From NCBI GenBank assembly GCA_023091735.1, contig JALKBU010000181.1, positions 1 to 64,000 on the forward strand: a DNA stretch of 64,000 nucleotides, read 5' to 3'. Origin of the DNA: Trichomonas tenax. Its lineage: Eukaryota; Parabasalia; Trichomonadida; Trichomonadidae. The notes under the pieces are model-generated. The model worked only from the letters and a program-made list of their open reading frames with translations, did not search any database and was not told the origin of the DNA. Positions 39,236-53,400 of this stretch are shown in pieces. The position numbers and the translations under genes were made by a program. Position 1 is the first letter of the stretch. Every line of letters starts with the position of its first letter.

Positions 39236-39405
39236 TTTTAATTCGAAAAAAAGGAATAGACTGTTTTGTTTTTTTATAATAACACATTTCTAATCAATGT
39301 TTATTAAATGAACATATTACAAATCTTTAACATTACATTCATAATAAATATTTTTAAATTCAAATATTTAATAACAATAAAAACTCTATAATTTGATAAC
39401 AAAAT

Positions 39406-41034
39406 CTATAAATCAGCATCTGTGAACTGTGAATCGTATGATGATGAAGACTGATCGACATACAAAAACTCTGCTTCTGACTTTTCAGACTCTATTGAGT
39501 CTTCAGAATCAACTTCGGCATGAGTCACTGTTGGAATTTGGTTATCATCCCATTCAGGAGACTCCTGGAAGTCCTTAGGGAATCTTGCTCTTGCGTTCGA
39601 CAGGAGAATGGCTTTTAACATTCTACGTGAGCTGATTAAGTCCAAGAAATCTTTTCGCTTCAATCTCCATCCATCAACAAAAGTAACAGCCTTAATTGTC
39701 TTATCCTGTGGTTTTCCGAACATGAGCTGCCTTTCACCATCGACATATCCAGAGTCTACGTTTAATGAAGCAAGAGGAACATCATTGAGAATCAGTTGAA
39801 TTATACCATGGTTAAAAATAAGAAGATCGGGAACATCTTCTTCCTGTGTGCAGATTATATCGCCTGGCAAATACGTGAATGGATGCATAGAGTTCATGAT
39901 CATAAGAAGGTACTTCTGGCCAACAAATGTGAATAAAGGCATTCCGGAAAATGTTCTTTGACAGAACTCCAGTTTTATACCACTTTGAATGCCTTTAGGA
40001 AGTTTTGAAAGCAGAGTTCGCCAGCTTGGAGCACCATGATTTCTTTCCCAGCTGCCTTGGAAATAATTTTTGATGTGATTTCTGTATAAATTAGGAACGC
40101 CTTTAAATTTAAGGAATCTCTGCATAGCTTCATATTGAGCGAGGAATTTTGTACCCATTGGGTCGGAGAGTGCGTTTACCATTGTAGCAATCATAATAGA
40201 CTGGATTGTGACACCTGCCAATGTAATGAAAATACAAACAATTACTTCTGGTGTGGAAATTGGATGAATATCGCCATAGCCTAGTGTGAGAATAGTGGTG
40301 AGAACGAAATATATCGACACTATATACATTTCGTGTTTTGAATAATTTTGCTGTTCAAACGGTGTGATCCATGATTCTTCTTCTTTTCCAAGTGTTCCTA
40401 CGCCATAAAGGACACAAGCAAACACGTGAATAAGGAAAATAATAATTACAACTGGCGGAATTAAACTTGCGAAGCTTCTATTGTAAAGTGTTGAATCCAT
40501 TATCAATTTATATGATCTGTAGCTTTGGTGCAATCTTAGAAGACGAGTTATAGACAAAAATAGATATAACTTTGGATTTTCTTTGATAATACCAATCCAA
40601 CCTAAAGGTAATGATGCTACAACGTGCATTACGTAATACCCAATGCCGTAATTTTTTAATATCTCTTTTTTATCGCTAATCAAAATTCCATGATGCAAAA
40701 ATGGAGTGTAAAGGATGACGAAATTGTCGACAATCTGAATAATGTCCAAAATAAAGAATCCTGAGTATGACGTAACTGATATATTACGATCGAATATCAT
40801 AACGAATGATAATTCGACAGGATAAAGCATTGAGGATATAAAAATAACGTATTCCCATATACGCCTTGTAACCGTGAAATAAGACCAGGCTTTAGATTCG
40901 ATTCTATCGTAATTTGAAGAAGGAATATACTCAGGAAACTGGTTCTGATAGGCTGTAAGTTGGTTGATCATCGGCTCCAGGCGCCTCGAGTCCCTCATGT
41001 TTCGAGGCCGAGGCATTGTTTCGGCCGGTGCCAT
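39406..41034 (-). CDS. Six-TM voltage/cyclic-nucleotide-gated-type K+ channel
   Basis: EAG/HCN/CNG-superfamily cation channel, 542 aa. N-terminal ~58 residues cytoplasmic; S1-S4 at about 60-180; S5 at about 191-212; pore helix and filter TLTLGYGD (248-255), with GYGD implying K+ selectivity; S6 at about 262-288; C-linker and a cyclic-nucleotide-binding-like beta-roll at about 380-485. S4 (LSITRLLRLHQSYRSYK) has few regularly spaced Arg, so voltage sensing may be weak. The phosphate-binding cassette is degenerate: GERQLMFGKP in place of GEI..L and no RxA/S signature, so ligand binding is doubtful. The tail is acidic and Ser-rich (about 500-542). Its location among flagellar genes suggests, but does not show, a role in flagellar membrane excitability. 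Confidence 0.9.
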   Translation of the reverse strand: MAPAETMPRPRNMRDSRRLEPMINQLTAYQNQFPEYIPSSNYDRIESKAWSYFTVTRRIWEYVIFISSMLYPVELSFVMIFDRNISVTSYSGFFILDIIQIVDNFVILYTPFLHHGILISDKKEILKNYGIGYYVMHVVASLPLGWIGIIKENPKLYLFLSITRLLRLHQSYRSYKLIMDSTLYNRSFASLIPPVVIIIFLIHVFACVLYGVGTLGKEEESWITPFEQQNYSKHEMYIVSIYFVLTTILTLGYGDIHPISTPEVIVCIFITLAGVTIQSIMIATMVNALSDPMGTKFLAQYEAMQRFLKFKGVPNLYRNHIKNYFQGSWERNHGAPSWRTLLSKLPKGIQSGIKLEFCQRTFSGMPLFTFVGQKYLLMIMNSMHPFTYLPGDIICTQEEDVPDLLIFNHGIIQLILNDVPLASLNVDSGYVDGERQLMFGKPQDKTIKAVTFVDGWRLKRKDFLDLISSRRMLKAILLSNARARFPKDFQESPEWDDNQIPTVTHAEVDSEDSIESEKSEAEFLYVDQSSSSYDSQFTDADL

Positions 41035-41470
41035 TTTTATTCGATAAAAATAATAATCGATAGAAAATTGTTAATCGTCTGAATTTCAGCACTTTTTATC
41101 CTCTAAAATTAGTCTTAATTATATATATCTGAAACGTGCCACTCCCTAAATTTTATTTTTCTGTCATGTAAATTCACAACTTTTTGTCATGCAAATCATG
41201 TGATTAATCACTTAAAATGATGATGAATATGAAGTAAAATCAGCAGTTAAATAGGCAATGTTAATGCTGAATGTATGAATGTTAAAGAAGCAAATATTGC
41301 AATCATCAATTTTAGGAGTTGATAAACATGATTTTGATCATATTCATTTCTTTCAACAGTAACCCAAACAATTACTAGCGCTTCAATATTCTAAAGAATT
41401 GTCTTCATCAATCATTATTTGATGAGAAAAGCGAAATAAAGATTGATAAAACCAAAAATAAATAATTTTA
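41035..41470. other. Spacer with channel promoter
   Basis: The channel leader on the minus strand has TATCGATTATTATTTTTATCGAATAAAA directly before the ATG, without a clear TCAYTW initiator. Two TGTCATG(T/C)AAAT copies (about 41162-41172 and 41184-41196) belong to the recurrent spacer motif. No gene seen. Confidence 0.45.
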
Positions 41471-44400
41471 TCACCGTATATTCATAGTAATAGCGACGCC
41501 TTGTAGAATCCAGAACGAGCGGTGTTCTGTTGTCTCGAGGTAAGCTGTTGTAACTAAGCCAACGCCCATTGAGTCACGGCGTTTCTGTGTGTTGTAAATT
41601 GGAGTCCTGAGCATGTTCTGTGTGCGGACCTTATTCATTTCCATTGGTGTAACCTTGAGGAGAGGAAGCTCCATAACGAGCTCCTTAGGACGCTGAAGGA
41701 CAAGGCAGCGTTTTTCCATGTCCCAGGAAGCACCTTCGAGGTACATTCCCTGGATGTAGCAGCCGAGAGCTGGCTTCTGCATAACCTGAGAAGCCTTCTG
41801 GTAGCTTGAGACTGTGATCATAAGTGTAGCCTTGTCGAGAGGCCAACCCTTGCTGCGGCAAGCAGTCTGGAGAAGGGCTGTGAGGTAAGCTTCTGGGACA
41901 TGAAGGCCTGAGAGCCACATGACCTTTGGCTCACCGTTCTTGTACCAGTCTTCGTACTGTTCGTACCTGCGCTGGAAGTGGAGCAACCAGTTGGCAAGTG
42001 ACTTTTCAGTCTCTGGAGCGTATTTAGCCCAGGAAGCTGGAAGACGGCCAAGGTAGATGGAGTTCATGAGCTGTTCGAGCTCGTTGGACATTGAGACTTC
42101 ACCAGCGATAGCGCGCTGAAGTTCAGCGAGTGAAACAGCCATAACGGAGACGAGCTTGTTCCAGTGCTCGAGTTCTTGGATGAGAACGATCTGAACTGGT
42201 GTTGTCTCTGCACCGAATGAGGCTCTGACTTCGTTGAGGTTGAACGGAGGCTTGAGCTTCAACTGGATTTCTGTGACTGTTACAGCGACCTGTGTTTCTC
42301 TGGAAACACCGCCAGATGTGGACATGCTGCCGGAGTGGATGTTCATAAGGTTCTGACACATCTCACGGGAAGCATCCTGGTAGAATGTGATTTCGGCGTT
42401 AACGTTGAGGCCGAACACATCTGGAGTTGTGATTGGCGGGAGTGTTCCGATAGCGAGTGTGTACTCCTGGAGGCCGTGAGCCTTTGGAAGATCGTATGAG
42501 CGCTCTGTGTTCTTGAAGAAGTGAAAGACCTGGAATTCATCGAACAAGAAGTCACCCATGTACTCATCGAGATATGTCATAAGGATTCTGCGGTCAAAGT
42601 CATCTGTAACACGACCACCGTACATAGCTTCACCGATAAGGTAGCGGAGTGAGCCCCATGGGATGAGTGTATCCTTGTTATCGAAGGCCTTTGTGAGATA
42701 TGTGGACATGAGCTTCATGGAGACAGTGAAGTCGGAGTGGTTGAAATCGTATGGAACGTTCCATCCGATCTTACCGTACATACGACGCTCCTGAACGACA
42801 GCGTGGAAGAAGGCAAGAACGTAAACGAGTGCCTGGAATGCGAAGTGTGGGCACTCATCGAACTGCTCCTCTGTGATTGTGTTGAATGACTGCTCCATGT
42901 TGAGCTGAAGGCCGGACGGCGGCTCTGTGACAACCTTTCTAGCGCGCTGAAGGAGGCCGACTGGGAACTTGTTTGTTGGATCTGATGTCAGCCAGAGACG
43001 GAAGTTCGGGTTCGGGCGCTGTGTAGCTTTGTCGACGAGCTTTTCGAGCTCACGGAGCCAAGATGTGAGAAGGTGGCAGTTCTGGAGAATGACCCAGTGA
43101 CCTCTGCTTGCACCTGTGACAAGCATCTGCCTGGCTGGTTCTTCCTGATCCTGACCAAGAGCGATGCTCTTGACGTTGTTCTGGCGTGGCTGGCCGCCTG
43201 GTGCTGTAGCCACAGACTCATCGCCTGTGATGCCAAGCTCTTCTGCGAGCTTGTAAAGGGCGGAAGCTGGGTCGGCTCCTGGGCTGAGGATGAAAAGAAC
43301 TGGAGCTGTTGGTGTGGACTGCTCGTAGAGTGTCTTGTATGAGAGAATTGGGAACTTGAGATAGTTCGGGCCCATTGTGTTCTGGACGTACTCACGGGAT
43401 GCAAGGAAGAGTCTGTCTGGGCGGAAGCATCTAAGAACAGCCATTCTCTGGAGTGGATCGAGCTTGTCGTAGTAACCCATTGGCAACTTGTCAGCAGCTT
43501 CCGGTGTCTGATCGTTGTAGTATTTGCACCATTCTTCTTCGTTCTCGCGGAGATCATCGATAAGTGTGGAGAAGATTGGGTTGACAGTGACGATCTTCTG
43601 GAGATCCTGCCAGCCCTGATCTGGGAGCCACTGTGGGAATGGGTTCGGAGAGGCGCTCTTCTCAAGAGAGATGTTACCCTTAAGAAGGAAGTCGAGTGTA
43701 TCAGCATCGATCTTTCCGGCCTCTCTGCCAATGCAGAGTGACATGTGGAATGCATACATCTGCTTGTGGCGCTCGAACAGACCAGTGAGAACGTATTCGA
43801 AGACGTTCTTTGTTAAGTGATCAAGGATGTTTGTGATACGCTTGGAGATAACAGTTGTTGGAGATGATGTCTTCAATGAGTTAAGGAAGACTTCAGAGAA
43901 TGAAGCGAGAGAGTACTCGTACATGGAGTTGATTGATGAGAGGTTGTTCATTGAGAAGAACAAGACTGAGCCACGGCGAGCGACTGGAAGGTACTCGTTG
44001 TAAAGGGCATCGAGCTCCACTGTTGTCTTCTGAGCAGCCTCGAGCTTGACTGAAATGTCTGCGGCTTCTGTCTTTGTTTCTTCGAGTGTGGCAAGAAGCT
44101 GCGCATTCTCTGTGATATCACCCTGGGACTCTGAAAGGAGCTTCAGGAGTGTTCTCTGGAGAACCTGAAGACGGCGCTTGTTGTCGGATGTCTCCTTGAC
44201 AAGGCTTGTCTTCTTCTGGTGGAGCTGTGTCTGCTCGTTCTCGATAACGATATCGAGGAGCTGCTCTTGAAGACCCTGCTCTGTAACGCAGCAGTTGACG
44301 ATAGCAACAGAGCTGGAGACTTCTGGAGAGTAGTTCGGAGATGTAAGCTTAGTTGTCATGAAGAGCTTGAAGTCAGCATCGTAGTCAAGATCCTTATCGT

Positions 44401-47400
44401 TGAACTTGATGATCTTTCTTGAGCCCTGTGTGATGATGTGGCGCTCGAGAATTGGTGTGATAAGTGGATCAATGAACTCATCGATACCTTCGAAGAGAAC
44501 ACCTGAACCGAGTGAGAGAGCGTTCTCAATGTGTCTTGAGAATTCTGGATCCTGGAAGTTTGTGGAGTGGAGGGAGTTGCCCTGGTGCTGCTTGATCCAT
44601 CTCACGACCTGCATCTGCGGATCGATACAAAGTGGGAATCTGTTAGCACGAGTGATGAGAAGAGCGTTCTGGATGGAAAGTTCATCAGCAGGAAGTCCTT
44701 CACCGCGCCAGCCGAAGATTTCGGCTTCGTCGGAAAGGAAGTTCTGGAGTGAGAAGTCCTGTGTGACTGGAACGCCACGCTCGATAAGGTCGGCCTTGAA
44801 TGTATCGTAGAGGAGTGTGTTTCTGTACTGCTGGTTGAATGGACCAAGGTAGCAAAGGAATGCAGCACCGAGAACGGAGTCGCCGACGACTGATTCGAGC
44901 ATCTTCTTGAAGTTCTCCTGATCTTCAGCCCAACGGACCTTTTCGGAAGCGAAACCGGATGTGAGTCTCTTAGCAGCGTCGAGACGTGCCTCGAGAATAT
45001 CCTGAGAACGCTGGTTCTCTTCCTGCTTCTGCTTACCAACTTCGAGCTGGTGAATAGCAGCCTTCTGTGTGGCCATAGCCTTCTGAAGGTCTTCTTCGAT
45101 ACGGCGAAGTTCAGCCTTGGAAGCTTCGAGTTCTTCTTCCATTTGGTGAGCTGTATCTTCGAGTGGTTTAATCTTCTGATCGGCTTCGTAGTATCTGTAG
45201 ATGTTGACTGTCCACTTGTAAATCTGATCGATAGCGATACCTGCGTTCCTGACCTTCTCTTCGTCGGCCTGGAGTGGAGCAAGATACTGCTGCACACGAT
45301 CCATCTTCTTCTTGTTCTTGCAACGCTCACGAACGTTGAACAACTTCATCTTCTGAAGGAACTGTGGATCAGCCATATAGTGCTTAGCCTTTTCCCAAGA
45401 TTCCTGGCCTGGGCCATCGTTGAAGAGGGCGCAAATAAGGTTACCAATTTCTTCACCGACCTTGGATGGTTTGTTCATGGACTTGAAGGCAGCGTATTCC
45501 TTCGGGTTGATGTTACTGGCTGCTTCTTGGGCTGCGACAAGAATTGGCTGAGCTTCTTCGAGAGCTGCGTGAGCTTCCTTGGATTTCTCGTTGATGGAGA
45601 TAAGCTTGATTTCGTTCTCCTTCTTCTTCTCTGTAGCCTGTTGCATGAGCTCTTCGGACTTTGCCTTAGCAGCGTTAGCTTCCTCAAGGGACTGCTCGTT
45701 CTCCTTGATAATCTTCATGAGTCCTGCCTGTTGAGTCTTGAACTTAGCATTGAGGACTTCGACTTCCTGAGCGGAGCGAATGATCTTCTCGAGACCTTCG
45801 CAGAGCATCTGGATTTGTTGCTTGTTGTACTGGTTCTTCTGAACAAGGAGCTTCCTGAATGTGGAAATGAAGTCAAGGAAGTTTGTTGGTGTGATGTGGA
45901 CTGGTCTTCTCGCGATCGCAGAGAATGGAACAGCGGACTTGACGACCTGCTCGTGCGTAAGAACCATGTTAGCAACGATGTGTGGGAAGATTGTTTCTGG
46001 GATCAAAGCGCTCTCCTCTTCAAGGAAGTGCTTAGCAACAGCAGAAAGAGCCTCCTCTGGCCATGGATCGAACCAGTCGATGACTGTGTTGTTGACGAGA
46101 CCTGGGAAGTCACGGCAACGGCGTCTGAGTGAATCACCAGATGGAGAGAAGCAAAGAACGATGTGGAGGTTATCTCTGCACCTGTCGATGAATACACGCC
46201 AGCAGTTTTCTGGGGAATCGAAGAGACCCATTCTGATGACATCCTCACGGACGGCAGAGCAGAACTGCTCCTTATCATCGGAGTTGAACAAAGCTGGGAC
46301 GACACCGGATGTAAGCATGTTGTTGACGATTTCAAGGAAGCCTTCGTTGACAATGTGTGCATCTGAGAAGAGGAAGACAACCTGCTTACGCTCGACACCG
46401 ACCATCTTGTACAACTTACGAAGTTCTTCACGGAAGTCGTTCTCGTTGTATGTCCTTGTGAGTGTGATCTCGAAGACATCGTAGCCAGCAGCGAAGGCAG
46501 CAAGTCTTGTGAGGGACTTCTTACCAGAGCCACCGATACCGATGAGCAAAGCGTTACCACGAGGTGTCTTGATGATTCTGAGGATACGTGTAAGGTGCTC
46601 GATAACGTAGTTGAAGAGAACGAGGCTGGAGGATTGCTTCTTGGCGATTGAGTAATCTTCGAGAAGCTCTGTGAAGTGCTTCATGAGTGGCTCGTAGCCC
46701 TTGAGGTCCTCGTAGATCGCTGGGCCATCACCACCCTCGGAGATGAAGTCGCCGAAGAGTGATGGGTTAGCGAGAGCCTCATCTCTAACGCTTGGGAAGT
46801 GGATGTCGATGAGTGACTCGACCTTGTTCATGACGAAGTTTCTGTCGTCCATGTTGATGAGACGATCGTGGAAGACACGAAGGCACTCGTTACGCCAGAG
46901 ATGGATGAACGGACCAAGTGTCTGGAACTTGGATGGTGTGCTCTTGCAAACACCTTCGAAGACACGTGAAAGGTCACGAAGGTTGAAGAGATAGTGGAAC
47001 TTGGATGGCGTTGGTGGAAGCTTAGCGACAATGTCTTCGTAGAATGTGATTGTTGCATCGATGACTGTCTTGCTTGAGTGCTGAATTTCCTCTGAGAAGT
47101 TCCTTGTGTGGTGGTTCATGATTGTGTTGAAAATGTGGTGAAGGGACTCGTCGGATGGAGAAATGACATGGATGATGTTGAAGAGGGATGTGAAACGTGG
47201 ATCGAGCATAGCACGAGCACCACCTGGTGGGGCCATAGCAGAAATGTAGGAAACCTTGTTGACATGGCGCCAGATGAGATCACCACCGCGCTCATACATA
47301 CCTCCTCTGTCGATAAGGAGCTTGAGAAGAGCGATTGGCTGCTGGGTGCCGTAGATATCGACTGTTGGCATGTTGACATCATCGATGAAGAGGACCATAT

Positions 47401-50400
47401 CCTTACCACCCTGTGGGACAGCGCTATCCTTTGTTGGATAATCGAAGTTTTCTTCGAGAGACATCTGAACATCCATAGATGTTGTGCAGTTGGAGAAGTT
47501 GAGTGTACGTGTCATGAAGGCATCCTGGTCCAAGTTGGACATGAAGTTCTGGACTGCAGCTGTCTTGGCTGTGCCTGACTTACCAACGAACAAGAGTGGC
47601 TGGTGGGCTTTGGAAACGATGGCCTGGAGGAGATACTGGTTACGAACAGTATCGATTGTTGGGACAATGATGGAATTAAATGGAGCGCCAACTGGGATTT
47701 CGTAGCCACCGATCTTGGCATTCCATGGAACCCACTGTGTCTGTTCGATGTTGAACTCGAACTCGTAAAGTGTTGGAGCTGTGCCTGGAAGCTGACCGGC
47801 CTTAGCATAACGGCCTGGAGCATCGATAACAACCCAGTTAGAGAGTCTCTTGACGAACTGATCGAACTTGAGCATGGAATCTTCGACAAGCTGGCCACCG
47901 AGGGACCAGATGATAGCGAAGATGAAGAGTGACTCGATGACTTCAGCGTCCTTGATCTCCTGTGACTCTGGTGGAAGGAGAGCCTCTACGATTGTGCAGA
48001 GCTGATGGACCATGTTGAGTGGCGTGACTGGGATGATTGTCTGGAGTGGCGGCTGAGTGCCCTGATCACTGACCTTGCCAAGAATGAAGTTGACGCAAGG
48101 TGTGACGTAGCGCTCGAAGAGGCCGTTGAGGATTGGGATTTCAGCACGCTTGTGGAGTCTGAGCCAGCGCTCGTAGTATGGTGTGAAACCGAGGTTACGT
48201 GGATCCATGAAAACCATACCGCAACGAGAAACTGTAGCTGGAGAAGCGTATTGAAGGTTGCCTACTTCGAAGAGAAGTGCGCAGTGTGGCATAAGACGAA
48301 TACGCTCGGAGTTGGCGAGTGTAAGAAGCTTGTTATCATCCATGACAGAGTTCATGTTTTCGACCCAAACAGCGTCGACATCACCATCGAAGACGATGTA
48401 TCTGGCTTCCTTCTTGTCTGTTGCCTGGTTGATGTTCTTGAAGATCTTTGAAAAGAGACCCCACTTCCAGTCACGTGTTGTTGGATCGAGGACACCGTAA
48501 AGTTCCTGAACTGTGCAGGCCTTCGGGTTGATTGTGTAGAGTCTTGTGAGCGTGCCAAGTCTTGTCTGAGCCTTGGAAAGGACATCGATAATGACAGACT
48601 TACCACCACCTGTGCCACCGACGACCATGGATGTGTGACGAGCGCCCATTGTTTCGTGGAGCTGAACGACCTTGTCCATTTCTTCTGACATCTTGGAGTA
48701 AGACATTTCGTCGAAGATTTCGGCTGTCTTCTCTGAGAGTGTTGGGTGGTGAATTGGCTCGAGTTCGACATCTGGGAAGAGGTCGTTAAGAAGACCGACG
48801 AAGAGAGGAGCATCTTCGAAAATGAACTTTGGCATGTTCATATCTCTGATGGCTGTCATGAGGACGACTTCCTCGCGCATCTCGACGTTAGCACGCTTGA
48901 GTTCACCAGCACGTCTAAGAACGGACTTAAGAGCACGAAGACCCCAGTCGTAGTGGTGCTGCTTGGAAAGCTGGCCGGCAGCCATTTCGTAGATTGTGAT
49001 CATCTTTCTGGCAAGCATGTGTGTGTTTGTTTCGAAACCTTCTGAGAAGAGCATAACCTCGCAAATAAGTTCTTTATCTGGGACGACCATAACGACTGGT
49101 CTGAACATAGCCTTGAGGTTATCTGGAAGCTCGGAACGGCCGGCGTAACCTGGGTTCATTGTGATGAAAATGCCGAAGTTCGGGTTGAGTGGGATCTTGC
49201 GGCCTTCGAAGACGAACTGCCTGACACCTGCCTTAGCAGCGGACTGTATGATTCTGATGTGGCCGGAAATAACGGAAAGAACTTCTGGTTCGATACGGTT
49301 GAATTCATCGAAGCAGCCCCAGCCACCTGTCTGAACGAGACCGGAGAAGATTCTAGCCATAGCCTTGTGATCGAGACCTTCACCGCAGTTGAAAACGTTG
49401 CAAAGTCTGCACATAGCCTTAGCAAGATCCTTAACTGTTTCCGTCTTACCTGTACCGGCTGGACCAGCTGGAGAGCCACCGAAGCCCATGGAGAGAGCCT
49501 GCGTGAGTGTCATGATGCATCTGTCTGTAAGCGGTGTGATAACGAGACGGCCGTTGAGACCCATGTACTCGTAAGCTGTCTGGAATGTGCCTGTGCACTG
49601 CCTGATGGAAACATCGTCAGCAGCACGGTCCCAGTAGTATCTGAGCTGGGACTCCCACTGGAATTCACGAGCATCAAGGATGGAGTCGCGGACGAAGCCA
49701 TCGACAAGATCACGAGCGTGGACATCGACAATGATGAGTGTGTTGATCTTAAGACGGCTCTGTCTGTCGAGGTTGGAACGAACAAGACCGACAATGTCTG
49801 TGATCTGGTTGATGAGCTTCTGCCTCATCTGCTTCATAGCGAGCTTGTTACCAGCACGAACTTGTCTGAAAGCGTCTTCGACTTCGTACGTCCACCAAAT
49901 CTGGGAAACCATTAGAACGCACATACCGATGTAGTTCATGATCCATGTTGTTCTGGCACTCTTTGGATAAGCGATGACAGACTCCTTCATGATCTGGTGA
50001 AGTGTGGACTGCATTTCGTGTTCGATGGAGAGCATCCAGTTCTCGACAGCGCCTTCGCACTGGACTGGTGTTCTGAACTCGTAGCTTTCTTTCTCGGATG
50101 AAATCATGCCTGTGGCGTTTGTGGAACCACGGGATGACTTGAAAATAAGTGACTCGCAGTTATCGAACAGCTTGATCATGTGCTGCTGGACGGATGTTGG
50201 GTCACCGGAACCGAGGATGGAAAGAAGTTCATCATCGGAAATGAAGAAGAAACGTGGGAATGCGCAACGCTTCGTTTCGAGGTAATCGGAAAGAGAACGT
50301 TGGCACTTATCGAGAGATGTAGCGAGATGCTGGAGTGTGGAAAGACGATCTGGCTGCTTGGCGGCGTAGATGATGAGTGTGTTCTTCTTTGTTTCCTGCA

Positions 50401-53400
50401 TGAGTCTGTTCCACTTCTCATCGATGCCCTTGAACATGGCGGCTTCTTCTGGAAGCTGCTGCTTGATATCTTCGGATCCGATGAAGATGGACTCGAGGTA
50501 CATCCACTTGAGCTGAACCTGAAGCCAGACCTGAACGAGATCTGTGATCTGAGAAAGAAGGACTTCCCAATCATGGACAGCACGAGAGAAGTAAGCAACG
50601 AATCTGGAGGATGAAAGTGTCTGGAGCTTCATCTTGTTATCATCGAGAACTGAAAGGATTTCATCGATGCCGGATAAAATCATACCACGGATTTCTGTTG
50701 ATGTTGGTGTTCTCTTGTAGTCGTGAACGGAGAATCTCATCTTGTTCCATGTGTCGGAAAGCTCTTGGATACCTTTTTCGATGGAAAGTTCCTTCATGGC
50801 TGTTGTTGTGACTTCAGCGATGACATCAGCGAACTGTGTAAGATTCATCTTGAAAATGTTGGCGAGTGTGACAGCGTTTGGCTTGAAATCAATGCCAGCG
50901 CCTGTCTTGACCATCATTTCGGACCAGTGACGATCTCTGAGAGCGTCGTTCTTAAGATCCTGGAAGATTGGAAGTGATTCTTTGAACTTGGCGAGGTCAT
51001 TCTTGATGAATTCATACGGTGGGAGACCACGGAGATCACGTGGGAGCTTACGAAGGGAAACTTCGAAGCCATCGACACCGTTGATAAGCATGTTGATGTC
51101 GACCTCACTCCAGAGCATCTGAGACCACTCGTTCATTGTTCTTGTCTGATCATCGTAGAGCTGATAAATCTGCTGAAGGTTGTTGAGTGCTGCACCGATG
51201 TTGGTGAGCTGTGGGAATGGTGTCTTGTCGATACCGAAAAGCTTCTCAGCAAGATAAAGCTCATCACGGCGTGTTGTGAGTTCCTTGAGCTCTTGCTTGA
51301 ACTTGATAACAAGCTCGAGACCCTGGTCCATCGGTGTGTCATTGTTACCTGGACCCTCGTTGTTGAACTTGTCGGCGAACTTCTTGACGACTTCGATGAA
51401 TTGGTCGACTTCGTCCTTTGTGAGCTGTGTGAACTTCTCCTTTGTTGTTGTGAGAGAAGCATCGAGACTGCGGGACTCGTTCATGATATCGACCCAGCGC
51501 TGTCTGAACTTAGCGATGAGAGCATCTGCGCCTTCTGGATGTGGAAGGCTGTAGCAAGAGAGTGTGCGTGCGCGCTCTTCGATGCTGTCCATCGTGCGCT
51601 CGACGTTGACAGAGTTATCGCGTGCCTGGTTGATTGTCTGAAGAACGAACTCGAGGTCAGAGCGTTCATTCATCTCTCGCTTCATATCCTGCGAGATCTT
51701 TGTGAGCATTTGATCCATGTCAACGACTTCGGAATTGAGAATATCGGAGAGAGCACCGCCGTAGCCGGCTAACCACTGACCGCACTCGGCCTTGATGGAA
51801 TCGATAACTGGCTTGAAGTTAACTGTTGAGAACATGATGTCGCATGATGGTGGGATAGCAGAAACCTCAAGAGAAAGGCTCCTGTAGCGAGCAAGATTAG
51901 CATCGAATTCGGCGATTGTTGGATCCTTGTTCTTGAACTGATCGATGATTGTCTTTCTGTCATCGATCCAGATTGGCTGATACTTGAGGAAGATCTCAGC
52001 CTTCTCCTCGATCTGCTGTGTTAACTGCTCTGTTGACTTAAGGATCTCGTTGTGGAGCTCCATGACCTTGGCGCTCTGTTGAACGCGCATACCGAAGTGC
52101 TTGAGCTCAACTTCGGAGTCCTCATTGCCCTGCTGCTGGAGTGGAATGATGCATGTGCCCTCCTTCCACTGCAAGCAGACGTTTGCTGTTGTGAGGATCA
52201 TCTTGACAAGCTTTGTCATGATCTTCGTGATGCCATCGAATGCTGGATTGTAAGCAATCTTCGGTGGAGCAAGACGTGCCTCGACAATGAACTGCGGCTG
52301 CTCAATAAGCATCTTGAGTTGGATGAATGAGAGAAGTATGGATCTTGTAAGAGCGTTGAGAATTCTGTTCTCCCAGAGAATGTAGTATTCTTGGAGAGCC
52401 TTGTTGATGCTTGCTGCCTGATCCTTAGCCTTTGGATTCTTTGTCTTTGTCGCCTTGTCACTGACAGAGATAACAGAAAGAGCGTTACCTTCGATGATTC
52501 TCAGTTGTGGTGGAATATCGATGAACTGAGATAAGATCTCCTTCTGCATCTGGGAATGATACTCCTGGACGGCGGATGCGAAGTCTGAAAGGAGCATCTG
52601 GCCGCCTGGCTTGTTGACGATAGCTGGAACTGTGCAGCAGTCACCAATGAACTTGACAGCCTTGTTGATCTTCTGAACGTTGGATGAAACAGAGTTGACG
52701 GCTGACTTGAACTGGTGAATAGCGCGCTGGCATCTGCCGAGGAACTCGTGGACACCGAGAGAGTTCCAGTTAAGGTAGCTTGCGCCATCGGAGAAGACTT
52801 CTTCTACAGCATACATGCAACCTGTGATGATTGGGACTTCATCAGCATTGATTGAGTTGAGTGTGGCGTTCCAGTCAGCGAGCATTGTCTCGAGAAGGCG
52901 CTGGAGTTTCCTGTAGTGTGGATACTGAAGGAGAACGTTGACGACGTCAAGAGAAAGCTTGTAGCCCATACGCTCGAGGTGCTTAGCTTCGTTGATGAGC
53001 TGCTGAAGGCTTGGATCGAAGTTGACGAAGTGCTTTACGATCTCTGTGTTGTAGAGCTTGCCCTTTGTTGTTCTGAGAATTGGTTTTTCGAGAGCTGTTC
53101 TGGCGATGGACTCTGTCTTGGAGTTCCACTCGTTGAAGACCTGCTGGTTGTTCTTGTCGATCAACTTGGCAACCTTTGTGTAGTGATCCTTGACATCCTT
53201 GTAAGAAGCAGCAGATGTGATCTGTGGGTGCATTCTTAACCTGAGGATTGGCTTCTTCATGCGGATGAAGAGTGAGCGAGCCCAAGAGATACGGCCTGTA
53301 ACTGGTGGATGGTGTGGGAGGATCGGTGGATTTGCCCACTGTGTGTTGTAAAGCTCCTCGATTGCTGTGACTTCTTCGGAGTACTTCTCAAGAACATCAG

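Noticed and set aside
47560..47600. AAA3 P-loop GKSGTAKT in the DNAH10-like dynein as a defective site
   Set aside because: AAA3 of axonemal dyneins often has GESGT(A/S)KT; this is within normal variation.
42988..49915. Long plus- and minus-strand frames inside the DNAH10-like gene (up to 360 aa at 45050-46132)
   Set aside because: They overlap a conserved dynein frame over its full length and have low-complexity Ser/Arg or Leu/Val composition expected from codon bias of the real frame.
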